Part shown: positions 51,627 through 58,982 of the stretch, piece after piece
Position numbering within the stretch: the stretch's first letter is position 1
Layout of the letters: each line of letters opens with the position of its first letter
NCBI GenBank assembly: GCA_017308135.1
Contig: JAFKFM010000011.1
Location: 364,912 to 428,911, forward strand
DNA: 64,000 nucleotides
Direction: 5' to 3'
Origin: Alphaproteobacteria bacterium
GTDB taxonomy: Bacteria > Pseudomonadota > Alphaproteobacteria > CACIAM-22H2
Program-made: the position numbers and the translations under genes
The notes under the pieces: model-generated
Database searches by the model: none
What the model was told of the DNA's origin: nothing
The model's input: the letters and a program-made list of their open reading frames with translations, nothing else

Positions 51627-52299
51627 GGGCGTCGATCCTGAGCCTCTCGGGTTGGAATCAATGACGGCCGGTGGCCATCGTCCGCCGCCGACTGGGTCTG
51701 CCATTCTCTTCGAGCGTCTAGTACCTTGATTCACATATTAGTATATATAGTTTCCAACCTGCGGTACATTTAAAATATGCTGAGAGATATGGAGATGGTT
51801 CGGCCGCGCGCTCGTTTTTGACTCAGCGAGCAGTCGCAAAAGGAGCATCTTCGTATCGTAAGGATGTCTAGTTTGTCGCGGCGAGATGTTCGGTATGCTC
51901 GCATCATACTGCTGGGCCTTGACGGCGAGACACCGCAGGGGACATTGCGCGTGGTGGACATAAACCGGACGGCGGTGAGCTTGTGGAGGAACGCATTGCA
52001 CCGTATGGCATGGCCTGGCTGAAGGACGCTCCGGGTTTCAACAGCAAGGTTTCTATGGCTTAGTGCACAGTGCAGCCTATATTGATAGGTACCGTGCGGC
52101 TCCCGGTCGAGCATTCACGCGATGGCACAGTACAAAAAGGATCTTTCAAACAGGTGCGACTCAACTTGAGTGATGGCGCGCACCATGAGCGTGGACATCC
52201 GGACCAAAATTCAACCCGCGCACATGAAGCTGACAGCACAAACTTCTTCAACAACTTATGCCGTATAGATGTTGTTTATTATGATGCGCTAGGAAACCA
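51627..52299. other. Divergent promoter region of the biosynthetic cluster
   Basis: Between the GT2 and nitrilase genes. It has an AT-rich stretch (TTAGTATATATAGTTTCC near 51738) suited to promoters, and a broken IS630-type transposase (51822-52063). No intact gene seen. A possible N-terminal extension of the GT2 protein lies at 51627-51734. Confidence 0.6.
51822..52063 (+). pseudogene. IS630-family transposase N-terminal remnant (frameshifted)
   Basis: Reading LSEQSQKEHLRIVRMSSLSR, RDVRYARIILLGLDGETPQG, then INRTAVSLWRN matches the pattern of the IS630 transposase N-terminal HTH region (LSEEER..L, RARIILLaaDG, vsr.tV.kWR). A frame change near the stop at 52020 restores MAWLKDAPGF, the equivalent of the GLAGLKDAPRPGRP segment. 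No catalytic DDE part follows. Call is by motif recognition without alignment. Confidence 0.6.
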
Positions 52300-53178
52300 A
52301 TGTCGAAATTTCGAGTTGCCCTCCTACAACTTCGCCCTCCCGCGTCGCTTGCTGAAAGTCTGGAACGGGGCGTGGCAGCATGTCGCCGTGCGCGCTTGCT
52401 GGGTGCCGATCTTGTACTGTTTCCCGAGCTTTGGAACATCGGTTACCAGTTCCCCCCTGAAGCATCGTTGGAAAGCTTTGACCTGGATAACCCGAAGTGC
52501 CGCGCAATGGTCGAGCAATGGTGTGCAGGTGCCATCTCGGCCGATTCTGGCTTTGTCCGGGCCTTCGAGGACCTCGCGAAGGAGATCCAGCTCGCAATCG
52601 TCGTAACTTATCTCGAGTCTTTTCCTGGTGGACCACGTGACAGCGCCACGTTAATCGACTCGACAGGTCGGCGAATTCTGCACTATTCGAAAGTCCAGAC
52701 CTGTGACTTTTACTTCGAGACGGCGTGCACTCCAGGCCAGGATTTCCCGGTAGCAACACTTGAGACGAGGGAAGGTCCAGTACGCGTCGGCGTGATGATC
52801 TGTTTCGACCGAGAGTTTCCGGAACCAGCGCGTGTGCTGATGTTGAGCGGCGCGGAGATCATCCTGGTGCCGAATGCATGCGAGATGGAACGCCACCGAC
52901 TCTCGCAACTCAGCACGAGAGCCTTCGAGAACATGGTCGGTGTGGCGTTAGCAAACTACTGCGGGCCAGCGTGGAATGGCAGCTCGGTAGCCTTCTCCCC
53001 CGTCGTGTTCGATGGTGCTGGCCAGTCCGTCGAGAACACGATCATCCACGCTGGTGACGAAGAGGGAATCTACATTGCCGAGTTCGACATGACAGCGATC
53101 CGCGCCTACCGGGATCGCGAATGTTGGGGCGCGAAGTACAGGAAGCCTGGAACCTACGGACGACTACTCCGGGAGTAA
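52300..53178 (+). CDS. Carbon-nitrogen hydrolase (nitrilase superfamily amidase)
   Basis: A 292-aa nitrilase-superfamily enzyme with the Glu-Lys-Cys triad: VLFPELWNIGYQFP, ILHYSKVQTCDF and GVMICFDREFPEPAR. Layout resembles N-carbamoylputrescine amidase and beta-ureidopropionase groups, which cleave C-N bonds in carbamoyl or amide compounds. It is first of a rightward two-gene operon with a methyltransferase in the biosynthetic cluster. Could trim an amide or a carbamoyl group from an intermediate. Confidence 0.87.
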   Translation: MSKFRVALLQLRPPASLAESLERGVAACRRARLLGADLVLFPELWNIGYQFPPEASLESFDLDNPKCRAMVEQWCAGAISADSGFVRAFEDLAKEIQLAIVVTYLESFPGGPRDSATLIDSTGRRILHYSKVQTCDFYFETACTPGQDFPVATLETREGPVRVGVMICFDREFPEPARVLMLSGAEIILVPNACEMERHRLSQLSTRAFENMVGVALANYCGPAWNGSSVAFSPVVFDGAGQSVENTIIHAGDEEGIYIAEFDMTAIRAYRDRECWGAKYRKPGTYGRLLRE

Positions 53179-53187
53179 CGGCGCCCG

Positions 53188-54291
53188 ATGGATGAGGCCT
53201 ATTACCTTGAGCGGGCTCGTTCTGCCCTGGCACTGCGGGACTTTGACGGTGCTCGGTGCCTATTACGCGCTGGCCTTGAGCTTTGGCCAGCTGCGGCCGA
53301 TCTCAAGCTTTCTCTGGCAAGGTTGTGTGTTCACAAGGAGAATCTGGACGAAGCCATACAATGGCTCGACGAAGTTGCGCGGGAAGATTCACGTTGCCGT
53401 AAAGAGGCGGTCCTCGGCTTGGCGGTGCTAGCATGTCGAAAGCAGGATTTGCCTGCGCAAGAGCGCGCATTCCGCAGCCTGTATTTCTTAAACCCAAATG
53501 CACCCGAACTGGTCGATTGGCTTTTCCCCGAAGCGCTCAGGCAGCAGTTTGATGCTGAATTGGCGCCGCTCCTGTCGAACACGATCGGCATGTATCTGTT
53601 CGACCGCGATGAGGTGTATCTTCCGCACAAGCGACTTTTGCGTGACTTTGGTGCCTTCTCGACGCTCAGTGTTTGCGAGTACCACCGGAACTTCCTGGAA
53701 ATCGGCACGGGATGCGGTGCAACCAGTTTTATCGCGCGCCGACTAGGCTTCGACGTGATCGCCACAGACATCGGCGTGACTGACCTAGTGTACGCGGGGC
53801 AGGCAACCGCCGGGGGCAAGAGTCGTGATGTCTTGGGAATTGCGGCCCGTAGCTTTCTGCTTTCGCCTTTGAATTCCGTCCGAGATCTCATGACTTTCGA
53901 CAACGGCCGGCACGCCGACGTCATCTACATGAAGGGGGTCCAGTTCAACAGAACACACTCGTCGTGGAACGGACATACCTTTCCTTCTTCGTCGGATGAG
54001 AACTGGTTCGCGACGAGCAGGTGGTTTGGCTTAGAGGAATGGCAGGCGGTACTTGCGGACCTCGTGCGCTGTACCAGTCCCGGTGGGCTAATCGTGATGT
54101 TCTTTCTCTTCGGTGTCGATGAAGCACTACAGGAAGGCATTGAGCGCTTCCTGCGTGGAGACGAACGATGCGCCGCAGTGACGACCTACCGCCACTCTCA
54201 CCCGCTGTTCGGTGGCCTAGTTGATATTACGATCCGCCTCGACTCACAGTGCAGGCGACGCGCTGGTCCATTGGTTCAGGGGGAGGCCTAG
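53188..54291 (+). CDS. SAM-dependent methyltransferase with TPR-like N-terminus
   Basis: A 367-aa protein. The first 110 residues form TPR-like helical pairs (LERARSALALRDFDGARCLL, LSLARLCVHKENLDEAIQWL). The methyltransferase domain begins near residue 165 with motif I FLEIGTGCGATSFIARRLGF and DVIATDIGVTDLVYAG, then DVIYMKGVQF and SPGGLIVMFFLFGVDEA. It follows the amidase gene by 9 bases. Its 3' end overlaps the adenylate-forming gene by 48 bases on the opposite strand. Substrate unknown. Confidence 0.75.
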   Translation: MDEAYYLERARSALALRDFDGARCLLRAGLELWPAAADLKLSLARLCVHKENLDEAIQWLDEVAREDSRCRKEAVLGLAVLACRKQDLPAQERAFRSLYFLNPNAPELVDWLFPEALRQQFDAELAPLLSNTIGMYLFDRDEVYLPHKRLLRDFGAFSTLSVCEYHRNFLEIGTGCGATSFIARRLGFDVIATDIGVTDLVYAGQATAGGKSRDVLGIAARSFLLSPLNSVRDLMTFDNGRHADVIYMKGVQFNRTHSSWNGHTFPSSSDENWFATSRWFGLEEWQAVLADLVRCTSPGGLIVMFFLFGVDEALQEGIERFLRGDERCAAVTTYRHSHPLFGGLVDITIRLDSQCRRRAGPLVQGEA

Positions 54292-55587
54292 GGCGGCGAG
54301 AGACAGCGGCTCTCGCAGCGAAACGTTGAATCGGAATGTGTTGTTGTTCAGTACGCGCTGCAATCCTGGTGATCGCCCCACGATTTTACGTCGCACCTCA
54401 CCCTCGATAGCGGACCGGAACTCCGGCTGATGCGCGAGTGGGATCGTGCTTTCGAGATGGAGGGTCGTCGACCACCGTCCCCAGCCCTGGTCAGACACGT
54501 GGCCGACGAAGGTCGTGTTTTGGAAGACCTTCTTTGCCCGTATCGGGATTGCGGTAGAATAAGATTCACCCACGAGCAGAGGATTGCCGTCGATGGCGTC
54601 CATCAGGTCCACGCCGAGGATCAAGTACGAGCCGGATTCCGTCGGGTGTTCAAGGCTGTGTACACTTCGGCCGCGGAAGACATAAAAGTCGTCGCCGTTT
54701 TGATCGGCCTGTCTAGAGAAAAGGTCGCCGGTCTCATACCGGATGAACGGCTGGCGCTGGACGAATGGAAACAAGGACGTTAACAACAGTCGCCCGACTT
54801 GCCCTTCCGCCGCTGGCGTGCCTTCCGCGGTCACCACTTCCGGAACAGCATGAACGTCGAACACGGCGGGCTCGTTGTTCACGCGCCGCCCTCCGCCGAA
54901 GATTTCACTGAGCGAGTACTTGTCGACGATCGGACACTTCCACGCGTCCTGCAGATATCTCAAGTACGGTTCGGACAGGTAGTCGCCATACACCGACAGG
55001 TAGCGAATACCTTGCTTATCTGGAGCGACACCTGTTTCTAACAAGAACTGCGTGAAATAAATGACTTGCGCAAGCGGCCCCGACACGACCGAGATGCGGC
55101 TTTCAAATCCGGGAAGCGAGTAATCGGACAGTAGCAGCATCCGAGTCGAGGTCGCAGTGTGTTCGTCATAACACGCTCCTGCAACGACGAAACTCTGGCC
55201 GGGTACTGGCGTTGGACTGCCGTGGACGATATTGGCGAGTGAGAGAACGACAGGCAAGTTCCCTTCACAAGGCGCTTGCACTATCGTGAAGAACTTGCTG
55301 ATCGCATCGATCTCTTCCCGGCTTCGATGAATGACGAACGGTGCGCCGGTCGTGCCTGAGGTGTACTGTATAAGGCACGTTCCAACCGCCGTCGACAAGC
55401 GCTTCACACCTGCCTGGTGCGCTACTCTCTTCGCGAGTGGCGGCAGGTTGGCAAGAGACGCGAGGGACGTCGGACTCGAGATGCCAGCATACAGCTCACG
55501 GTACAAGGGAACGGTCGAGATCGCGTGTTCAACCGTCGGGCCAATAAGTCTCTCGCGGAACGCGAGTGCCGCTTCTCGCTTGTTCAC
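54244..55587 (-). CDS. Adenylate-forming enzyme, PaaK/CapK-like
   Basis: A 447-aa AMP-forming ligase of the phenylacetate-CoA ligase class. The P-loop is LIQYTSGTTGAPFVIHRSRE (about 76-95), and YSLSEIFGGG, LLLTSLFPFVQRQPFIRYET and GDLF form the adenylation core. It likely activates a carboxylate as acyl-AMP. The usual C-terminal Lys motif is not obvious, so the second half-reaction is uncertain. The GTG at 55587 lies 6 bases after the 70-aa protein gene. No carrier protein domain is attached. Confidence 0.78.
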   Translation of the reverse strand: MNKREAALAFRERLIGPTVEHAISTVPLYRELYAGISSPTSLASLANLPPLAKRVAHQAGVKRLSTAVGTCLIQYTSGTTGAPFVIHRSREEIDAISKFFTIVQAPCEGNLPVVLSLANIVHGSPTPVPGQSFVVAGACYDEHTATSTRMLLLSDYSLPGFESRISVVSGPLAQVIYFTQFLLETGVAPDKQGIRYLSVYGDYLSEPYLRYLQDAWKCPIVDKYSLSEIFGGGRRVNNEPAVFDVHAVPEVVTAEGTPAAEGQVGRLLLTSLFPFVQRQPFIRYETGDLFSRQADQNGDDFYVFRGRSVHSLEHPTESGSYLILGVDLMDAIDGNPLLVGESYSTAIPIRAKKVFQNTTFVGHVSDQGWGRWSTTLHLESTIPLAHQPEFRSAIEGEVRRKIVGRSPGLQRVLNNNTFRFNVSLREPLSLAALGLPLNQWTSASPAL

Positions 55588-55593
55588 GTGGTG

Positions 55594-55806
55594 CTACGGC
55601 AGCTTTTGAATCTGGGGCATCGCATTAGAAGCTAGCACGGCTTCTGCCGCATCGAAGCGCAACATGGCAGCTTCCATGTCGGCCAGACTCAACATGGCGG
55701 CTTCCACATCGTCCGCCAAATCGAGGCGCCCTGCAGAAACTGCTTTCCGATACAACTCGGCCAACTCTTCGATATCCGGAATTTGTATACCCTGGCTCAT
55801 CGACAT
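55594..55806 (-). CDS. Small acidic helical protein (70 aa) in the biosynthetic operon
   Basis: Starts MSMSQGIQIPDIEELAELYR with AAGGAG six bases before the ATG, so translation is well supported. The middle has an imperfect duplication, DDVEAAMLSLA / ADMEAAMLRFD, and it ends ASNAMPQIQKLP. There is no DSL phosphopantetheine motif, so it is not an ordinary carrier protein. It is 6 bases upstream of the adenylate-forming gene. It could be a peptide scaffold, precursor or subunit; function unknown. Confidence 0.6.
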   Translation of the reverse strand: MSMSQGIQIPDIEELAELYRKAVSAGRLDLADDVEAAMLSLADMEAAMLRFDAAEAVLASNAMPQIQKLP

Positions 55807-55890
55807 GGTGGCTCCTTGGGTCACAAAAGCATGAGACTTATGATAATCAAAAATCGTACGTCGCACAAGCGCCGGCGCAACGAGCCTGAA

Positions 55891-57198
55891 TCACGTATTG
55901 CCGTAAGGCACTATGGCCCGGTGTGACACATGGTTCGATAGCGTGCGTGCATGCCGCTGCACCTTCTCGACGGCTCGAGCAATGTCCCCAATGTCGGACT
56001 CTGAGCCGAGCAAGGCAAAATGAGGTGCGGCGAGGCAGGTGCCGGACACCAGTTCGGCATTCGGAAGCCGGAATCGATCTGGGGCAAAATCTACGCTATC
56101 AGGCCTACGGCTGATTGGCGCCATTTCTAGCGGCTGGTACAGCGCATTCGCGTGCAATGGCGTATCAAAGGGCTCGACCGGTAGGCCCAATTCAGCGGTG
56201 ATTGCGTTCCCGATTTGCGCAAGCTCGAGGTCTGCGAAGCTAGCCGTGTCGATGCGCAGTACTAGTCGCCAATGCGAACGTTGAGTGACGCGCGAATCGC
56301 TTTGCACCAGAGACACGCCTTCAATCCCGTCCAGTCGACGCCCAAGCTCCGTATGGTTGTTGCTGCGACGTTCGTTTTCTTCGTCGAGTCGGCGAAGACC
56401 ACCTACGAGCAGTGCGGCACTTACCTCCGGCATCACGAAATTTCGACCCTGTCGTGCGCCAACTCGGCGCACAGACATCCAGTTGCCCGGCGCGACTTCC
56501 GATTCGTAGACTCGCCCGTCGGTACGCGCCTGCTGCAGCCTCGAATAGAGCTCTTCGTCGTCCGTGCAGCAGAGCCCCCCCTCACCACTGGACAGTAATT
56601 TCGACTGGTGCGTCGAGAAAACCGCAACGTCTCCAAACGAACCAACCCGACGTCGACGCCACGCGGCTCCATGCGCCTGGGAGCAGTCCTCGATGAGATG
56701 CAGCTTGGCCGATTGGCAGATGGCTAGTATATCGTCCAGGTTGGCGACCGAGCAGTACGCGTGGACCAGGAGGATGGCCTTCGTCCTCGATGTGATGGAT
56801 TGGCGAATGGCCTGCGGGTCGATGCAAAGCGTTGCCGGATCGATATCGACCAGGATGGGCGTCGCGCCAACGGTGCAGACGGCATGCGGGCAAGCAACCC
56901 AAGTGAGCCCGGGGACGATGACTTCGTCACCGAGAGAGATATCGAGCGCTTCGAGCGCCATGATTAAGCCCGCTGTCCCGCTTGAACAGGGCAGTGCGAA
57001 CTGCGTGCCGACAAATTCCGCCCAACGTTCCCGGATATCGCGATCGAAGCGGGCATGTGATCTCGACTGGCCAGTCAGCGTCCACTTGGTGCCTCGCAGG
57101 ACACTTTCAACTTGGCGCAACGTTTCCGGACAAGCATATGGCCACGCAGGCCAATCAGCGCGTCGTACGGCTTCGCCACCCAGCAGGGCCAAATCCAT
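55891..57198 (-). CDS. DegT/DnrJ/EryC1-family aminotransferase (StsC/AHBA-synthase-like)
   Basis: A 435-aa PLP enzyme. The N-terminus LALLGGEAVRRADWPAWPYA resembles the L-glutamine:scyllo-inosose aminotransferase group. Motifs are PCSSGTAGLIMALEALDISL, EVIVPGLTWVACPHAV and LHLIEDCSQAHGAAW. The PLP-binding Lys is expected in FSTHQSKLLSSGEGG. ATG at 57198 has GGAG six bases upstream. First gene of the leftward operon. Predicted to aminate a keto sugar or keto-cyclitol made by the Gfo/Idh dehydrogenase. Confidence 0.88.
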   Translation of the reverse strand: MDLALLGGEAVRRADWPAWPYACPETLRQVESVLRGTKWTLTGQSRSHARFDRDIRERWAEFVGTQFALPCSSGTAGLIMALEALDISLGDEVIVPGLTWVACPHAVCTVGATPILVDIDPATLCIDPQAIRQSITSRTKAILLVHAYCSVANLDDILAICQSAKLHLIEDCSQAHGAAWRRRRVGSFGDVAVFSTHQSKLLSSGEGGLCCTDDEELYSRLQQARTDGRVYESEVAPGNWMSVRRVGARQGRNFVMPEVSAALLVGGLRRLDEENERRSNNHTELGRRLDGIEGVSLVQSDSRVTQRSHWRLVLRIDTASFADLELAQIGNAITAELGLPVEPFDTPLHANALYQPLEMAPISRRPDSVDFAPDRFRLPNAELVSGTCLAAPHFALLGSESDIGDIARAVEKVQRHARTLSNHVSHRAIVPYGNT

Positions 57199-57542
57199 CA
57201 GATACTCCAATGGAGCGCGTAGAGAAAACAGCTTATCGTCTCAACTAATTGCGATCAACACCATTGGTTGGACGGCGGCAGATATAGCTTCTCACGAGTG
57301 GCCTACCCCGGGATTCGTGGACACGTGGTTAAGCCAATCGCATTTGAGCACACTGGAGTCCGAAATTTTGAATCTCTGTATTGAATAAAAAATAATAATC
57401 TATATTAAGTAGATAAACAAAATTACGGAAAAAGCTGGGTGCGGCCTGGCTACTATTCTATGAAGCTCGCGGTTTGGGCCGCAGCTGATGCCATTCCACC
57501 ACCAGGGAACGTCCGCGCGCGAACAAAGGCATTGGCCGGCGG
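57199..57542. other. Promoter region of the aminotransferase operon
   Basis: No gene seen. Contains the most A+T-rich stretch of the window (57379-57425, runs of A and T with TATATTAAG), suited to a promoter or transcription end. Codon-like structure was not found on either strand. Confidence 0.5.
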
Positions 57543-57683
57543 TCACGCCGCGCGCTTCGGAGCAAAGGCTTGCGCATTGAGAATGGCGTGATTCATCACA
57601 TGCCGACCTAATGCCAATCCCCATAAACACGGGTATCCGATTGCGCCCCAGGTTTCCCTCAAAAGGCGAGACCTGAAGCGCAT
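57543..57683 (-). CDS. Candidate small protein near attR (46 aa)
   Basis: Short open frame starting MRFRSRLLRETWGAIGYPCL and ending AFAPKRAA. GAGGGG lies eight bases before the ATG at 57683. Composition is basic with a central hydrophobic, aromatic segment (GYPCLWGLALGRHVMNHAIL). No family recognised; it could be an intact small element protein or the tail of a decayed gene. It is the last candidate gene before attR. Confidence 0.4.
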   Translation of the reverse strand: MRFRSRLLRETWGAIGYPCLWGLALGRHVMNHAILNAQAFAPKRAA

Positions 57684-57906
57684 TTTTTGTACCCCTCGAG
57701 TGATGGGGTGAGAGTCACTTTAGGTAGATCGCGAGCGCGCTCACGCGCGCCAATCTGGTGTCGAGATTCGCACCGAAATCTGTTGCCACTTTCGACCCCC
57801 AACGAACCCCAAACCAACCCCATTCTGTTGCCACGCACGTGGCAACGGAGCGTTTGCGCGGGCGTAACCCATTGAATCGATTGAGCCAGATTTTGAGAAT
57901 TTTCTT
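57684..57906. other. Right-end region of the element
   Basis: Non-coding run between the 46-aa frame and attR. It holds the two GTTGCCAC copies and the 20-bp palindrome that mirror those at the left end. GC-rich inverted blocks (CGCGAGCGCGCTCACGCGCG) lie near 57730. Confidence 0.55.
57782..57846. repeat. GTTGCCAC arm-type repeats beside attR
   Basis: GTTGCCAC occurs at 57782 and 57827, with GTGGCAAC at 57839. The latter two form the palindrome GTTGCCACGCACGTGGCAAC (57827-57846). It differs by one base from the palindrome at 32908-32927 beside attL. Candidate integrase/excisionase arm sites at the right end. Confidence 0.72.
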
Positions 57907-57972
57907 TTCGGGAGCTAGGGGCCGGAGGTTCGAATCCTCTCGCTCCGACCAGCGGGTTTCAATGACTTAGCC
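57907..57972 (+). repeat. att site, distal end (attR)
   Basis: Copy of the tRNA-Pro 3' half from the anticodon loop to GACTTAGCC. It matches 32794-32859 with a single mismatch. The 5' half of a tRNA is missing, so this is not a second functional tRNA gene. Confidence 0.93.
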
Positions 57973-57973
57973 T

Positions 57974-58150
57974 CTATTTGACCCGCCGCAGATTGATGCG
58001 GTGGGACTGGGCGGTGGGGCTTTCCATCGCGAATTTTCCCGGACCCGCCGCATCGATCGTGCCTTGCATCGATTCGACGGCTTCGCGTTTCGCCCCGTCG
58101 GCGACCTTGTTGTATTGCGCCGTCGTCGTCGCGTTCGCCGCCCGATCGGG
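57974..58150 (-). pseudogene. Truncated 3' end of a host gene next to attR
   Basis: The - strand frame reading AANATTTAQYNKVADGAKRE, AVESMQGTIDAAGPGKFAME, ending SHRINLRRVK has host-like codon use and a normal stop, but upstream the frame runs into antisense of the GFA gene. It looks like the remaining tail of a gene cut by rearrangement. Family not recognised. Confidence 0.35.
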
Positions 58151-58200
58151 GCGGGTTCTTCGCGCGATCGCCGGTGGTAGAGGGCGCAGCCCCAGTGTCG

Positions 58201-58575
58201 TCAGATGACGTCGTTGACCCATGGGTGCCGATACTGCGTATAGACTGCTTGCGTCGGCGCTGGGAAGCTCGGATCGGCAAATGCCCCGATGCCGACAGCA
58301 ATGAGATTCGGCATCCGCTGAGGTTCCCAGTAAACCGTCGATCCACAATTTGGGCAAAAGTGGAAATCCACCGGAAAGCCCTTATCGGACGGGCGCGAAT
58401 AACTTTTGCTTGGCCCCTCGGCGCGAACATCCTCGCGATCAAAAAAAGCCGCAACACCATAGCTGCTGCCCGTGCGTCTCTGACACGCTTGGCAATGGCA
58501 CAGTGAAACTTTTTTCGGCTCGCCGGTGCAGGTTACGACGAGGCCACCACATACACACTTCGCCATTCTTGCCAT
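58201..58575 (-). CDS. GFA/CENP-V family protein
   Basis: A 124-aa zinc protein of the glutathione-dependent formaldehyde-activating (GFA) family. Zinc ligands are CVCGG near the N-terminus, SLCHCQACQRRTGSSYG, and FCPNCGSTVYWEPQ. The C-terminus YRHPWVNDVI ends slightly short of many relatives, which may reflect truncation near the element junction. The second ATG (58566) is an alternative start. Function in most members is unproven. Confidence 0.85.
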   Translation of the reverse strand: MARMAKCVCGGLVVTCTGEPKKVSLCHCQACQRRTGSSYGVAAFFDREDVRAEGPSKSYSRPSDKGFPVDFHFCPNCGSTVYWEPQRMPNLIAVGIGAFADPSFPAPTQAVYTQYRHPWVNDVI

Positions 58576-58674
58576 GAACGATCCCCGTTTTAACTATTTG
58601 AGGGCCAACGATTCGATCGTCGTGCCGTTGTCATCAATTATCGCCCTCTAATTTCTGGACAGGGCTTACCATGG

Positions 58675-58911
58675 TTATTGGACCGCGATGAACGCGCGGT
58701 TTGAATGATAGCCGGGAGTCCGATGTGGGTGAATCTCGTTGTGGTGCGCGAACCATCTTGGCGGAGCCGCCAGTATCGCCCGCGCATCCGATAGGCGCTC
58801 GACACGAGCGTCGTCGCGCTTGATGCGTCCGAAGCGGTACTCGACGCCCGCGACTATCAGATCGCGAACCTCCTCGCCGCCGATGCCGCCCGTCGAGGCG
58901 ACGGAGCCCAT
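58675..58911 (-). pseudogene. IS3-family transposase OrfB remnant with internal deletion
   Basis: The frame reads GIGGEEVRDLIVAGVEYRFG then ARVERLSDA, which matches the IS3 OrfB core region (GISGE.IRDLM...VE.RFG....VEWLSDNG). After a short junction it continues WFAHHNEIHPHRTPGYHSNR then AFIAVQ, the usual OrfB C-terminus (W..HYNE.HPHS.LGYRSPREFI). The DDE middle section between them is missing. Call is by motif recognition. Confidence 0.65.
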
Positions 58912-58982
58912 GGCTTCGCGATCCCCTTACGTCGGCACACAGCTCGGCGACGACCAGCGGTGGTCCCTCAATTTCCGCGCGA

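Larger units (their letters stand above)
32794..57972. mobile_element. Integrative mobilizable element in tRNA-Pro(CGG), about 25 kb
   Basis: Bounded by a 66-bp direct repeat of the tRNA-Pro 3' half. A tyrosine integrase lies next to the tRNA and reads toward it; an HTH protein, MobC-like protein and relaxase follow. No coupling protein or type IV secretion genes are present, so it should depend on another conjugative element for transfer. Cargo is a GHKL/methyltransferase/Vsr/HNH module and a carbamoyltransferase-containing biosynthetic cluster. Intergenic DNA and the biosynthetic part are visibly richer in A+T than the host blocks. Confidence 0.9.

Noticed and set aside
57400..57630. - strand 76-aa frame
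   Set aside because: Composition is not protein-like, it lacks a ribosome site, and it competes with the better-supported 46-aa frame.
34205..57906. Complete prophage or self-transmissible ICE
   Set aside because: No capsid, tail, terminase, coupling protein or type IV secretion genes are present; only integrase and mobilization functions.
57907..57972. Second tRNA-Pro gene
   Set aside because: Only the 3' half from the anticodon loop onward is present; it is the att duplication.
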